DNA of 64,000 nucleotides from Kordia sp. (GTDB lineage Bacteria; Bacteroidota; Bacteroidia; Flavobacteriales; Flavobacteriaceae): the NCBI RefSeq assembly GCF_022447245.1, contig NZ_JAKVBC010000024.1, positions 1 through 64,000 of the forward strand, in the 5' to 3' direction. How positions within the stretch are numbered: position 1 is the first letter of the stretch; each line of letters starts with the position of its first letter. Positions 1 through 8,440 of this stretch are shown here, piece after piece. Below the pieces are notes generated by a model. It worked only from the letters and a program-made list of their open reading frames with translations. It was not told the DNA's origin and did not search any database. A program made the translations under genes and the position numbers.

Positions 1-1
1 G

Positions 2-1099
2 TATAAAGATCACTTAGAGGACAGAGCAGTAAAAAAAGGTATAGTATACCTTTATAGCGAATGGGCCAGCTAGCGCGTTGGGTGACTCTCTTATGAAGAT
101 ATTGATGGAAATGGAACTATCAAAGCAGATACAGAAATCAAGGAAGAGAATCATTATTATCCCTTTGGACTTAAACACAAAGGGTATAATAACCAGATAA
201 CGGGACTTGACCATCAATATGGATACAATGGAAAAGAAGAACAAAATGAACTGAGTCTTAATTGGCAAGATTATGGAGCTAGAAATTATGATGCAAGTCT
301 TGGTCGTTGGATGAACATTGATAATATGTCTGAATCTAATTTTTTATTGTCTCCATATAATTATGCTTTTAATAATCCAATAATTTTTATTGATCCTGAT
401 GGAAATTTAGCTTTTAAGCCTACTCCAGAAGAGGCTGCTTTATTAGCACAACACGTATATAGTGGTAGTGGAGAGTTAAAAGGAGAATGGAAAGTATCTA
501 AAAGAAAAATTGATGGGGTAACTTATTCAGATAAAGAAACAGGATTTAATTCTAATTTATACGAAAGAAAACAAGAAGATGGTTCTATTGAATATGCATA
601 TGTTACTGCGGGAACAGATGACTATAAAGATGGTAAGGAAGATCTTACTCAATTATGGGGTAAAACGGAACAATATCCCCAATCTATTAATAATGCTGCA
701 ATAATTTCAGATGAATTAGAAGACAGTGAATTAACATACGTTGGGCATTCGTTAGGAGGCGGATTAGCTAGTGCTAATTCTTTAGCAACAGGAGATAGTG
801 CAATGACGTTTAATGCAGCTGCGCTTAGTGATAAGACTAAAGAAAATTTAGATTTAGAAGGTATAGATTCCTATGAACAGGTAGAATCATTTATAGTTGA
901 AGGGGAAATTGTTAATCACCTGCAATTTAAGATAGGAATGAGAGTTGAAGGACATATAATTGAGATACCAAGTAATATTAAACCAACAAGAAAAACAGGT
1001 CTTGTAAAGACAGTAGATACAAGAATAAATTTACATATGATAGGAACTGTAATTGATTTATTAAGGAAAAATAATATGACAGATGAATATAAAGAATAG
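2..1099 (+). pseudogene. Rhs-family core end with lipase-like toxin tip, core broken
   Basis: From about base 86 the frame reads the end of an Rhs/YD core: HYYPFGLKHKGYN, YGYNGKE, then ARNYDASLGRW and the core boundary FIDPDGN near 395-410. After it comes a tip of about 225 residues with the nucleophile elbow GHSLGGG (bases 741-760) and a late His in INLHMIG, the pattern of class-3 lipases, so the tip is probably a phospholipase-type polymorphic toxin. Bases 2-16 encode YKDHL in the same frame, the usual start of the core motif KDHLGN, but the frame then has stops at 71 and 83 before core homology resumes at LSYED. The first ATG after the stops is at 311. The 5' part of the gene lies outside the window. 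Core identity is secure; the toxin activity is inference; whether a product is made is unclear. Confidence 0.7.
35..53. repeat. 19-bp perfect palindrome inside the interrupted Rhs core
   Basis: AAAGGTATAGTATACCTTT is a perfect inverted repeat centred on G44. It sits inside the roughly 65-bp segment that replaces the Gly-Asn-x-Arg part of the core motif. Function unknown; it could mark a recombination junction. Confidence 0.4.
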
Positions 1100-1936
1100 A
1101 ATAGTCTTTTTAGTTTGTTTTTTTACATTGTTTAATTGTGAAAAAAAATAGAAACAAATAATAAGTTGAAAGGAAATAGTTTTGAGTTATTTAAAAATAC
1201 GGAAGTATATGATTTAGCTAAAGCTGTTAAAAATCAGGATTCTATTAAAATTTTCACTCTAATATCTGGTGGCAAAGATATTAATTTAAGAGAACCTAAA
1301 TTTGGTCAAACACTTTTAATTTTAGCTGTAAAAAACGAATTAAAAAAATCAGTAAAATACCTTTTAGAAAATAAAGCTGACCTTTCTATCTATGATTCTT
1401 ACGATGGAACCTCTGCAATAATAGAAGCTTCTAAGATGGGTAAAGACTATAATAGAGATCCAGAGATATTAAAAATGCTATTAGATAATGGTGCTAATCC
1501 AAACGATATAGAAAAAGGTAAACGTAGAAGTGATAATTTAACTAGAAGCACGCCATTAATCGAAGCATCTAAATGCTGTTTAGAAAAGGTTGAGTTATTA
1601 GTGCAAGGAGGTGCTGATATTAATTTTATAAATGAATATAATCAAAGTGCTCTATATTCAGCCTTAAATGGTTCTAAAGGAAAAGAGTTAATTGTCAAAT
1701 ACTTATTATTAAACGGAGCAGATTATAAAAGACCTCTTAAGACAACGAAAGATGGGATAGAAATTAAAATCGAAAATAAATTAAGAGATTGGAGATTTGA
1801 TTTAAACTCTGATAAATATAAAGTTAAGATGGAAATTGTTGATTTTCTAAAAAGTAAAGGGGTAGATTATAGAAATACAAAAATTCCAAAAAAGTATTTA
1901 GATAAATATCCTGAAGAATACTTATCTAAATATTAG
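1083..1936 (+). pseudogene. Ankyrin-repeat lipoprotein, probable immunity protein, frameshifted at an A8 tract
   Basis: An ATG at 1083, overlapping the toxin tip by 17 bases, opens a lipoprotein signal peptide: MNIKNR, a hydrophobic stretch, then lipobox LFNC followed by EKK and a TAG at 1149. The long downstream frame (from about 1142, no ATG at its head, first TTG at 1166) encodes about 256 residues with four or five ankyrin repeats, for example LLILAVKNE, VKYLLENKADL, LLDNGANPN, LLVQGGADIN and LLLNGADYK. The two halves join perfectly if the A tract at 1141-1148 had nine rather than eight bases. Position right after a lipase-like tip and a lipoprotein signal fit an immunity protein that neutralises a periplasmic toxin; ankyrin immunity proteins are known for other phospholipase effectors. 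The break may be real, phase-variable or a sequencing error. Confidence 0.65.
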
Positions 1937-2037
1937 GTAATAAACTCCTCTATTGAGAAGCATATCACACACATATTATCTAACGACATGGGAATAAATT
2001 AGGTTAGTTAGATATAAATAACATAAGTGGTTCTAGT

Positions 2038-2075
2038 CAGTAGGTTCGAAAATTCGAACCTACTGTTTTGGTTTT
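2038..2075 (+). terminator. Rho-independent terminator after the Rhs/immunity pair
   Basis: A 13-bp stem (CAGTAGGTTCGAA with its complement, 2-base loop) spans 2038-2065 and is followed by TTTTGGTTTTT. It lies about 100 bases after the ankyrin gene. Confidence 0.7.
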
Positions 2076-2530
2076 TAATCTGCATCATCAAAGAAGCAAA
2101 AAAATGAAAAAAAGTGATAATACGAGAACTTACTAGAGTTAGAAATATTCAGTATTTTAAGACACTATTAATAATCCAGAATGTTCCTTTAAAAATAAGT
2201 AGATAACTTTCAAATCTTCTATCAAAAAGTTCGACTTTGGAAACCTTGGGTTTAGACACACTTCGCTGTCAGAATCAAGATTGCTTCGCACTAGATTTAA
2301 ACATGTTAGATACTTATTTGCGAGAAACATAGCGACGCGACAATCTATTTCTTTAGTAATAGTATTTTGTTTGTTTTGATTTTTAAGATACAGTAAATAA
2401 GCTAATCACTGTAAAGTTTTCATCAAAAAGTTCAACTTTAGAAACTTTGAGGTCAGAGCATTAGACTTCTTAGATTGTTAGACTTTTTAGATAATTTATC
2501 AACACTTTCAATATTCACATCTATTAAAAA
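2076..2530. other. Gene-free stretch with an imperfect direct repeat
   Basis: No coding frame is convincing here. Bases 2221-2250 and 2422-2451 are imperfect direct copies of a sequence beginning ATCAAAAAGTTC, about 200 bases apart. It may be the remnant of a duplicated spacer; no function is evident. Confidence 0.4.
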
Positions 2531-4951
2531 CTACCGTTTCAAAGTAAAATGACCTGTAAAGCTACGACCATCTTGTAATTGTACTGAAAACCAATAATCG
2601 TTTGATGGCATTTTTGCTCCATTGATAGTTCCGTTCCAAGCATCTTCGGAATTGATTAAGACTCTAAGCAACTTTCCATAACGATCGTAGATGTAGACTT
2701 GTGAGTTTGCTTGAAAAACTTCTGAAATCCCTTTGAGTTGCCATGTATCATTTATTCCATCATTGTTTGGTGTAAAGAATCTTGGATAGCCAATCACAGC
2801 AATGTCCACATTCACAGTTCCGCAGTTATTTTTAATGTCTCGCACATACACTGTATGAAAACCTGCTGCAACATTTTGAAAGATATTTGATTCTTGATAG
2901 ATGCCATTTGGATTGTCTAATGCAAATACATACTGCCCTTCTCCAGAAACCATGACAGTTACTACATTAGGATCAGAAATATCATTTATTAAAATTTCTC
3001 CTATGGTTGCAATGTCAGAAGGTAGTACCGAGATTGTTTTCGTTTTAGTGCAACCGCCAATTTGTGTTACATCCACAGTATAAGTTCCTATTTGATTGAC
3101 TTGTATGGTTGGCGATGTTTCCCCTGTAGACCATAAAAAGGTATAATTGTCAAAATTACTATTGATACCACTGAATAAGGTGAGTAGTTGTGGTGAAAAA
3201 TTCAAACAGTAGTATTCTGTTTCTTCAGTTTCAATCGCTGGTAAATTCAGTACATTAAGCATGACTTCTCCAATACCATAACAATCTCCATTTTGGGCTA
3301 CTCGCGCATAAATTGTTTGCGAATATGGTGTTGTATTTGTGAATTGATTTCCTAACGGATTCGACAGTGACAACGCATTTTCTATAGTTTCAAAATAAGT
3401 AACCGTAACATCTGTAGGCAAACCATCTGTGATTTGTGCATCTGCCTCAGATAAATCAAATTGTGTGATTCCTATTTCTTCCAGACTGTCACAAGCACTA
3501 ATTATTGCATTGTTTATTGCATTTGAATTTACTTGTAAGGTTACTTCTGCTGTATTTTCGCAACCAGAAACTAAGTCAGTTACTTTTGCATATACAATTT
3601 GCGGATTGGATGTGTTTTCATAAGCTCCACTAGTGATTTCATCTGTCAATGCACTATCCGTGTAATAACGTACTTGCCGATCTGCAAGAATTCCAGCAGC
3701 CACTTCTTGATTGTATTCAAATAGATTAAAAATACTAGCTTCACTAGTAGAACCGCATTGTACTATAGAGATATTTTCTGTTTCTGGCAATCCAAAAATT
3801 GATCCTGTGATTGGAATTCTCGGGCCACTTGTGCAGCCAGAAAATGCTGGAAACACCCAAAACGTAGTCGTTTCTGTGAGTAAAACGGTATAACTAGTTC
3901 CTGTGTGAATTGGTGTCGTAGCAGTTTCTGAGGTATACCATTGCACACTATCTGTATTGGTTTCTACGATCAAAGTTAGTTCAGCTGCATCACAACTCTC
4001 ACTTTCCGCAATGGTTGATTTTGGAGTTTCAATTCGCGTACTTACTGATAAATTGATTACAGGTTCTCCTGGCATACCGCCAAATTCTACTATATATCCT
4101 TGCGGATGATAAGGGTTGTTTGGATCTGTTGAACCTTCGTTAGGCAAATCGTTCCAAGATCCCATTAAACCAATACTAGGATCTGTAATATGCGCATAAT
4201 GTTCTCCGCCAAGGTTGTTAGGCTCTCCTATATTCCAAAAGGTATACGAATCATTTTGAGCCATACCATTGACCGCTCCTAACCAAAAAACGGTTCCTGC
4301 TTCGGGTCCAGTAACCCATTGCCATGTTCCTTCTTGATCTGCATCTGAAGCACCAATCCAACCTGTTCCAGAACTCTGTGAACCTGCTAAATCACCTTCT
4401 TCTTCTGTGGTGAGTGTTGCCAAATATCCTTCCAAACCAAAATAAGTTTGTGCTGCTGCTGCATCACGAGCTTCTGTCCAAGTTATTCCTGGATTTTGCA
4501 CATAAAAGTAATAGTGTCCAGTAGATGGCAAATAGTTTGCATCTCCCAAGTTGATGGAGAAAAATTTATCTTCAGTAAAGTTTGTCTGCGTGGTTTCAAA
4601 TACAATTGCTTCAATGGCAGCTTCGTATTCTGCAAATGTTGCAGGTCCAACTAAAGCTAATCTACCAAGATTTGGCGTCCAAAAAGCATCTATATTCGGA
4701 TGTATTCCTGTTAAACTTAGTTCATCTTGTCCATTACTATAGCCTTCTGAAATTTGCACATATACAATTGGTAAGCTTGTATCGCCAGCATCAGGGTCTG
4801 TAATTGATACATTCATGGCAATATTCATAGGAGTATCGCCACAATATTGTTGATCACCTTCCGCTGTAATACTTGGTGGTGTTTGTGCATACGACACTAC
4901 TGTTACTAAAAACAGAAAACATAGATGTATTGATTTGGAAAAGTTGCGCAT
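2531..4951 (-). CDS. C-type-lectin-like secreted protein with T9SS type B sorting domain
   Basis: 806 residues. A signal peptide (MRNFSKSIHLCFLFLV...SYAQ) is followed by a cadherin-like entry region and, at about residues 145-290, a C-type-lectin-like fold: WIGASD, GTWQWVTGPE, FWNIGEPNN, GSWNDLP and YIVEFGG. Several Ig-like or SprB-type repeats rich in Cys-Asp-Ser motifs follow. The C-terminus has the gliding-motility/T9SS type B signal: YPRFFTPNNDGINDTW, IYDRYGKLL and FTGHFTLKR as the last residues. The protein is therefore predicted to be exported by the type IX machinery and held on or shed from the cell surface, where the lectin-like domain may bind glycans or proteins. It stands alone, with an ATG start fitting the signal peptide. 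A homologous C-terminus occurs in the 979-residue protein at 58.6 kb. Confidence 0.85.
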   Translation of the reverse strand: MRNFSKSIHLCFLFLVTVVSYAQTPPSITAEGDQQYCGDTPMNIAMNVSITDPDAGDTSLPIVYVQISEGYSNGQDELSLTGIHPNIDAFWTPNLGRLALVGPATFAEYEAAIEAIVFETTQTNFTEDKFFSINLGDANYLPSTGHYYFYVQNPGITWTEARDAAAAQTYFGLEGYLATLTTEEEGDLAGSQSSGTGWIGASDADQEGTWQWVTGPEAGTVFWLGAVNGMAQNDSYTFWNIGEPNNLGGEHYAHITDPSIGLMGSWNDLPNEGSTDPNNPYHPQGYIVEFGGMPGEPVINLSVSTRIETPKSTIAESESCDAAELTLIVETNTDSVQWYTSETATTPIHTGTSYTVLLTETTTFWVFPAFSGCTSGPRIPITGSIFGLPETENISIVQCGSTSEASIFNLFEYNQEVAAGILADRQVRYYTDSALTDEITSGAYENTSNPQIVYAKVTDLVSGCENTAEVTLQVNSNAINNAIISACDSLEEIGITQFDLSEADAQITDGLPTDVTVTYFETIENALSLSNPLGNQFTNTTPYSQTIYARVAQNGDCYGIGEVMLNVLNLPAIETEETEYYCLNFSPQLLTLFSGINSNFDNYTFLWSTGETSPTIQVNQIGTYTVDVTQIGGCTKTKTISVLPSDIATIGEILINDISDPNVVTVMVSGEGQYVFALDNPNGIYQESNIFQNVAAGFHTVYVRDIKNNCGTVNVDIAVIGYPRFFTPNNDGINDTWQLKGISEVFQANSQVYIYDRYGKLLRVLINSEDAWNGTINGAKMPSNDYWFSVQLQDGRSFTGHFTLKR

Positions 4952-5044
4952 AAAATTAATGGTCTAACTCAAAAGTAAGTATTTTTTTTTGCAGTCTAGT
5001 GAGTTGCTAGATTTTTATTAACTACAACGTTATAGTTGAAAATA

Positions 5045-5437
5045 TTAGGTTTTGATTTTGTATTTTCTAGGATAAATTTGGTGGATTTTTTGTTGTTGTG
5101 ATTCAGTCAATTCATCATATGAACGCTTAAACTTTTTCATTGCTACACCGTTCCAAAGTAATTCTAAAACTTCTTGGATTGTTTTCCTTATATCGACAAC
5201 TGTGCCCATTAGAGTTTCACTATCAATTTTTAATGAAACATAACTATTCGCTGTATTTTTTAAATAATGCTGTTTTATTTGTCCTTTTAATTCATCAAGA
5301 GACACAATGGTATTATTCACTGTTACGGTATTATTCCCTTTAACTATGATTTGAAATTGCCCTTCATCAGTCTTTATTTGACTAAAAACTTGCGTTGAAA
5401 TCATTACTGTTAGTATACATAATAATTGTTTCATCAT
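5045..5437 (-). CDS. Small secreted protein resembling the ExbD/TolR periplasmic domain
   Basis: I place the start at 5437 (MMKQLLCILTV), where AGGAAAAGAT precedes two ATGs and a signal peptide ends at VFSQ. A longer frame to 5515 would run into the cytochrome gene. The mature part of about 110 residues has the ExbD/TolR periplasmic pattern: VTVNNTIVSLDELK, a hydrophobic strand, ETLMGTVVDIRKTI, and the Bacteroidota-type tail YDELTESQQQKIHQIYP. The N-terminal membrane anchor of true ExbD is absent. The same domain forms the C-terminus of the 309-residue protein at 7385-8314 three genes upstream. No function can be assigned; a periplasmic partner role is inference. Confidence 0.6.
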   Translation of the reverse strand: MMKQLLCILTVMISTQVFSQIKTDEGQFQIIVKGNNTVTVNNTIVSLDELKGQIKQHYLKNTANSYVSLKIDSETLMGTVVDIRKTIQEVLELLWNGVAMKKFKRSYDELTESQQQKIHQIYPRKYKIKT

Positions 5438-5462
5438 ATCTTTTCCTTTAAAAATCAACTCA

Positions 5463-5909
5463 TTATTTTTTCGCATTAATATATTCAAGCAAATCATCCA
5501 ATTCTGAATCGTCATATTTAAAGTTATGACTGTTAGGTCTATTTTTATGGACTTCTTTTAATTTCATCGCGTAGAGATCTCCAACACTTGTTAATGAATC
5601 TTGCTTTGTTACATATTTTTTGAAATAATGAACTCCCATTTCTTCTAAGATTCTTCCATTCATTGATATGGTACTCAAAAGTGTTCTACTACGATGACAG
5701 GCGACACAATCATAAAGAAATAATTCTTTTCCTCGTTCAAACTTAGGATTGACTCGCTGAGTTTTTTTTGATACTGAAGATTTATTTTCAGCATCACTAA
5801 ATTCGTCTGCTACACCTCTTTTTACAACAAGAAAGAAAAAAGTCGTGATTACCATAAGAAATATTGTAGCGATCACTAAAAATTTAAGCATAAATTTCTT
5901 CTGTCTCAT
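5463..5909 (-). CDS. Membrane-anchored c-type cytochrome
   Basis: 148 residues with an N-terminal membrane segment (about 8-30) and one haem motif, CVACH, at about residue 67, in the context GKELFLYDCVACHRSRT. The protein is short for a class I cytochrome c and looks anchored to the inner membrane with the haem domain outside the cytoplasm. It lies 18 bases after the hydrolase and 25 bases before the ExbD-like gene, so it is probably cotranscribed with both. The redox partner is unknown; there is no oxidase or reductase nearby. Confidence 0.75.
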   Translation of the reverse strand: MRQKKFMLKFLVIATIFLMVITTFFFLVVKRGVADEFSDAENKSSVSKKTQRVNPKFERGKELFLYDCVACHRSRTLLSTISMNGRILEEMGVHYFKKYVTKQDSLTSVGDLYAMKLKEVHKNRPNSHNFKYDDSELDDLLEYINAKK

Positions 5910-5927
5910 TTTAGTAATTTCTTTATG

Positions 5928-6818
5928 TTATAATTGCTTTTGAATAAAGTTTAGCCACTTTTTCTGATATGATTCACCTCCTTTTGCACCTACATCAAAA
6001 TGTCCTGCGCCTTTTACTAAGATAAATTCCTTTTCAGTGGAAGCCAAATTCTCGAAGAGTCGTTCCCCATAACTGTAATGAATGTTTTCATCCTGATCGC
6101 CATGTGCAATAATAATGGGTTGCCGAATACTTTTTACAGAGTGAATTGGTTTTACCTCATCTGGATTAAAGTTAGCAATTTTTCCTGCTTCGCGCAACGC
6201 TGCATCCGACACAAAACGCAATCCGAAGCCTCCTAGCATTTTCTTTTTGTAATCGTATACTATTTGATCTAAATCTGTAAATGTGCTTTCTATAATGCCA
6301 AATTCGATTCGCTTTTCAAATTCTAAGGTTTGAATGGCAATGGCGCCTCCAAGTGAGTTTCCCCAGATACCTATTTTTAATGAAGGATTTCGCTTTTTGA
6401 GTTCATCTACAATTTCAGCAATATCTTGCTTTTCATAAAAACCATACGTGCAATATTGCCCGCCACTTTCGCCATGTGCTCTTCCATCAAAAACAATAGA
6501 AGCAATTCCATGCGTTGCCAAATTTCCTGCAAGGTTTAAAAAGTGTTCTTTACAACCACCAATTCCATGAATAAGAATCATGACTGCTTTTGCTTCTTGC
6601 GCTTTGGGTTGAATGTAGTACCCTTTGAGCACAATACTATCCTTTGTCGTAATTGTTATAGTTTCACTTTGTAGACCTAATTGTTGTGGTGTAATTTCAA
6701 GATTGATTTTTTGCGGTTGAATGATGGCATACGGAGCTACATGAATGGTAAGAATATAACCAACTATTCCAATCAAAAATAATAGAACGATACTTATTTT
6801 AAGTAATTTCTTTTTCAT
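5928..6818 (-). CDS. Alpha/beta hydrolase
   Basis: 296 residues with an N-terminal membrane helix (residues 5-25). The serine hydrolase set is visible: oxyanion strand LIHGIGGCKEHF, nucleophile elbow GNSLGG at about residue 155, acid in HGDQDENI and catalytic His in GAGHFDVG. It belongs to the BAAT/DUF3887-like group of membrane-tethered hydrolases, acting on an unknown ester or peptide. It sits between two secreted paralogues and the cytochrome gene in a same-strand cluster. Confidence 0.8.
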   Translation of the reverse strand: MKKKLLKISIVLLFLIGIVGYILTIHVAPYAIIQPQKINLEITPQQLGLQSETITITTKDSIVLKGYYIQPKAQEAKAVMILIHGIGGCKEHFLNLAGNLATHGIASIVFDGRAHGESGGQYCTYGFYEKQDIAEIVDELKKRNPSLKIGIWGNSLGGAIAIQTLEFEKRIEFGIIESTFTDLDQIVYDYKKKMLGGFGLRFVSDAALREAGKIANFNPDEVKPIHSVKSIRQPIIIAHGDQDENIHYSYGERLFENLASTEKEFILVKGAGHFDVGAKGGESYQKKWLNFIQKQL

Positions 6819-6846
6819 TATTTAAGATGTTGAAAACCTACCAATT

Positions 6847-7392
6847 TCATTCTTTTTTATTGGATGCATGATACTTATCAATCAATGAAAACGTAAGATA
6901 TTTGTAGAATTCATGGTTAAAATCTTTAGCTTCAAATATTTCTAGCATTTTACTAGTCAAATCCGTAATTTCAGGATTGTTTCCAGAGGAAGACATGGCA
7001 ATAAATTTGCTTAGTTTGGAATCTTTAAAGTCAGAGCTTTTAAGAATTCCATCCATACATTTACTGTACTTTTTAGTATTTTTAGTATCTAATAATCTTT
7101 TAATCACATAGTCGCTAATTCCGAAATTAGAAATTCTTCCATCAATCGCTAATTGGATATTTTTATAGAGTGCTATATAACTTTCGCCATTTGTATTTGT
7201 TAGCAATTCTGTACTTAGCAATTTTTGTTCTGCCTTTTTGATGAGCGATTTAAATTCTGCTCCATTATCTTCAAATAAACTACACATACAGTTCATGTAG
7301 TCAGCTTCTAGCTTGTAATTATCTTGAGCATTGGTTTGAAATGAAATAAATGCTACAAAAGCACAGAGTATTGATTTGATCATATTATTCAT
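6847..7392 (-). CDS. Secreted protein, lone copy of the N-terminal domain of its neighbour
   Basis: 181 residues with a signal peptide (core IKSILCAFVAFISFQTNAQ). The mature part aligns along its length with residues 20-185 of the next gene: EADYMNCMC against ETDFMYCFY, IKKAEQKLL against LKKAEQKLI, and GESYIALYKN in both. Helical and Cys-containing; no family recognised. ATG at 7392 overlaps the preceding stop by 8 bases; a second ATG at 7383 is also possible. The overlap implies translational coupling with the larger paralogue. Confidence 0.6.
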   Translation of the reverse strand: MNNMIKSILCAFVAFISFQTNAQDNYKLEADYMNCMCSLFEDNGAEFKSLIKKAEQKLLSTELLTNTNGESYIALYKNIQLAIDGRISNFGISDYVIKRLLDTKNTKKYSKCMDGILKSSDFKDSKLSKFIAMSSSGNNPEITDLTSKMLEIFEAKDFNHEFYKYLTFSLIDKYHASNKKE

Positions 7393-8314
7393 CTATTTCT
7401 AAGTTTTTGATATTTAATGGATAGATTTCTTTTATTTTTTCTTGTTCTGTTGTTGATAATTCACCGTAGAAACGCTTGTAGGTTTCTTTTGCCAGTTGAT
7501 TTCTTACGGTTTCTACTCCTTTTTCAATTTCACTTTGAATTTTTATGAAGGTTCCATAATGAGTCATTCTACTGGTGCGTACAACAAAGACACTGTTTGA
7601 TTTGTGTTTTTTCAGATATGCAATTACTTTTTTTTGCAAGTTCTCTACATTTTCTTTTTGATCCTGAATGTACAGTTGTTGTTCTGCATCTATTTTTATA
7701 AATAAGGCACGTCTTTGTTCTTCTCTTGTTAACGAATTTTCATTTTCCACCTTTGGCAATTCAAGGCTCGGAAAATCTACATAATTCATAGATTCAATCA
7801 TGGTAAATGTAGTCATTCTAAAATAGTCATGTGTAAAATCTTCAGGATCAAGAATTCCTATAAATTGCTCAATGAAAGCCGAAGGATCTGGATCGCCTTG
7901 ATTTAAGGAATTTATTAATTGCAACATTCTTGAAAGCTTTGAATTTTGAAAATTTACGGATGAGAATACTTTTTCCATACAATCTTCTGCTTCTAAAGCA
8001 ACTATTTTATCCGCTACTTCTGTCATGTATTTTGCTACTCCCAAATCTTGCAGTTTTTCATCAAACATATTATCAAGATTCTTGTATAATGCTATGTAAC
8101 TTTCACCGCTTTTGTCTTTTAAATAGTTTAAATCAATGAGTTTTTGTTCCGCTTTTTTAAGAATATTAATGAACTCATTGCCCTTATCTGGTAAGGACTG
8201 ATAGAAACAATACATGAAATCTGTTTCTGTTTTTAATCGATTTTTTTGACCAAAGACGGTTATAGAACTCGATAAAACAATAAGATAAATAAGTGATTTC
8301 AGGATGTTTTTCAT
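7385..8314 (-). CDS. Secreted two-domain protein: unknown N-domain plus ExbD-like C-domain
   Basis: Start chosen at 8314 (MKNILKSLIYLIVL, cleavage after VFGQ); nine more codons upstream would spoil the signal peptide. 309 residues. Residues 20-185 are the same domain as the 181-residue neighbour. From about residue 205 the protein reads like the ExbD periplasmic domain of Bacteroidota: FIKIDAEQQLYIQDQKE, a Leu-rich helix, then TSRMTHYGTFIKIQSEI and the tail YGELSTTEQEKIKEIYPLNI. The three-gene set therefore holds domain A alone, domain B alone and the A-B fusion. There is no ExbD-type transmembrane anchor. Function unknown; a periplasmic sensor or adaptor for a proton-channel complex is speculative. 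Confidence 0.6.
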   Translation of the reverse strand: MKNILKSLIYLIVLSSSITVFGQKNRLKTETDFMYCFYQSLPDKGNEFINILKKAEQKLIDLNYLKDKSGESYIALYKNLDNMFDEKLQDLGVAKYMTEVADKIVALEAEDCMEKVFSSVNFQNSKLSRMLQLINSLNQGDPDPSAFIEQFIGILDPEDFTHDYFRMTTFTMIESMNYVDFPSLELPKVENENSLTREEQRRALFIKIDAEQQLYIQDQKENVENLQKKVIAYLKKHKSNSVFVVRTSRMTHYGTFIKIQSEIEKGVETVRNQLAKETYKRFYGELSTTEQEKIKEIYPLNIKNLEIDE

Positions 8315-8390
8315 GCGTAATTTTTCTGTTTGATGACACATTATAAGTATTTTTTACAATATCGTGTTCAAAATACAAAATTAAGCACAT

Positions 8391-8425
8391 AAAAAAAGCT
8401 TCTGAAGACATCCAGAAGCTTTTTT
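8391..8425 (-). terminator. Bidirectional terminator after the barrel gene
   Basis: AAAAGCTTCTG and CAGAAGCTTTT form a strong stem with an 8-base loop, with A and T tracts on both sides. It lies 16 bases beyond the stop of the beta-barrel gene on the minus strand. Confidence 0.75.
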
Positions 8426-8440
8426 ATAATTGTTTGAATA

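Noticed and set aside
2038-2065. TTCGAA-containing palindrome that resembles a tRNA T arm
   Set aside because: It is a perfect 13-bp stem with a T-rich tail, a terminator; no cloverleaf surrounds it. No tRNA or rRNA was found in the window.
4448-4803. Several 60-80 codon frames opposite the lectin-like gene
   Set aside because: They are antisense shadows of a gene with signal peptide, lectin and sorting motifs; no start signals or family features.
5438-5515. N-terminal extension of the ExbD-like protein to 5515
   Set aside because: It would overlap the cytochrome c gene and hide the signal peptide; the ATG at 5437 has a good ribosome binding site.
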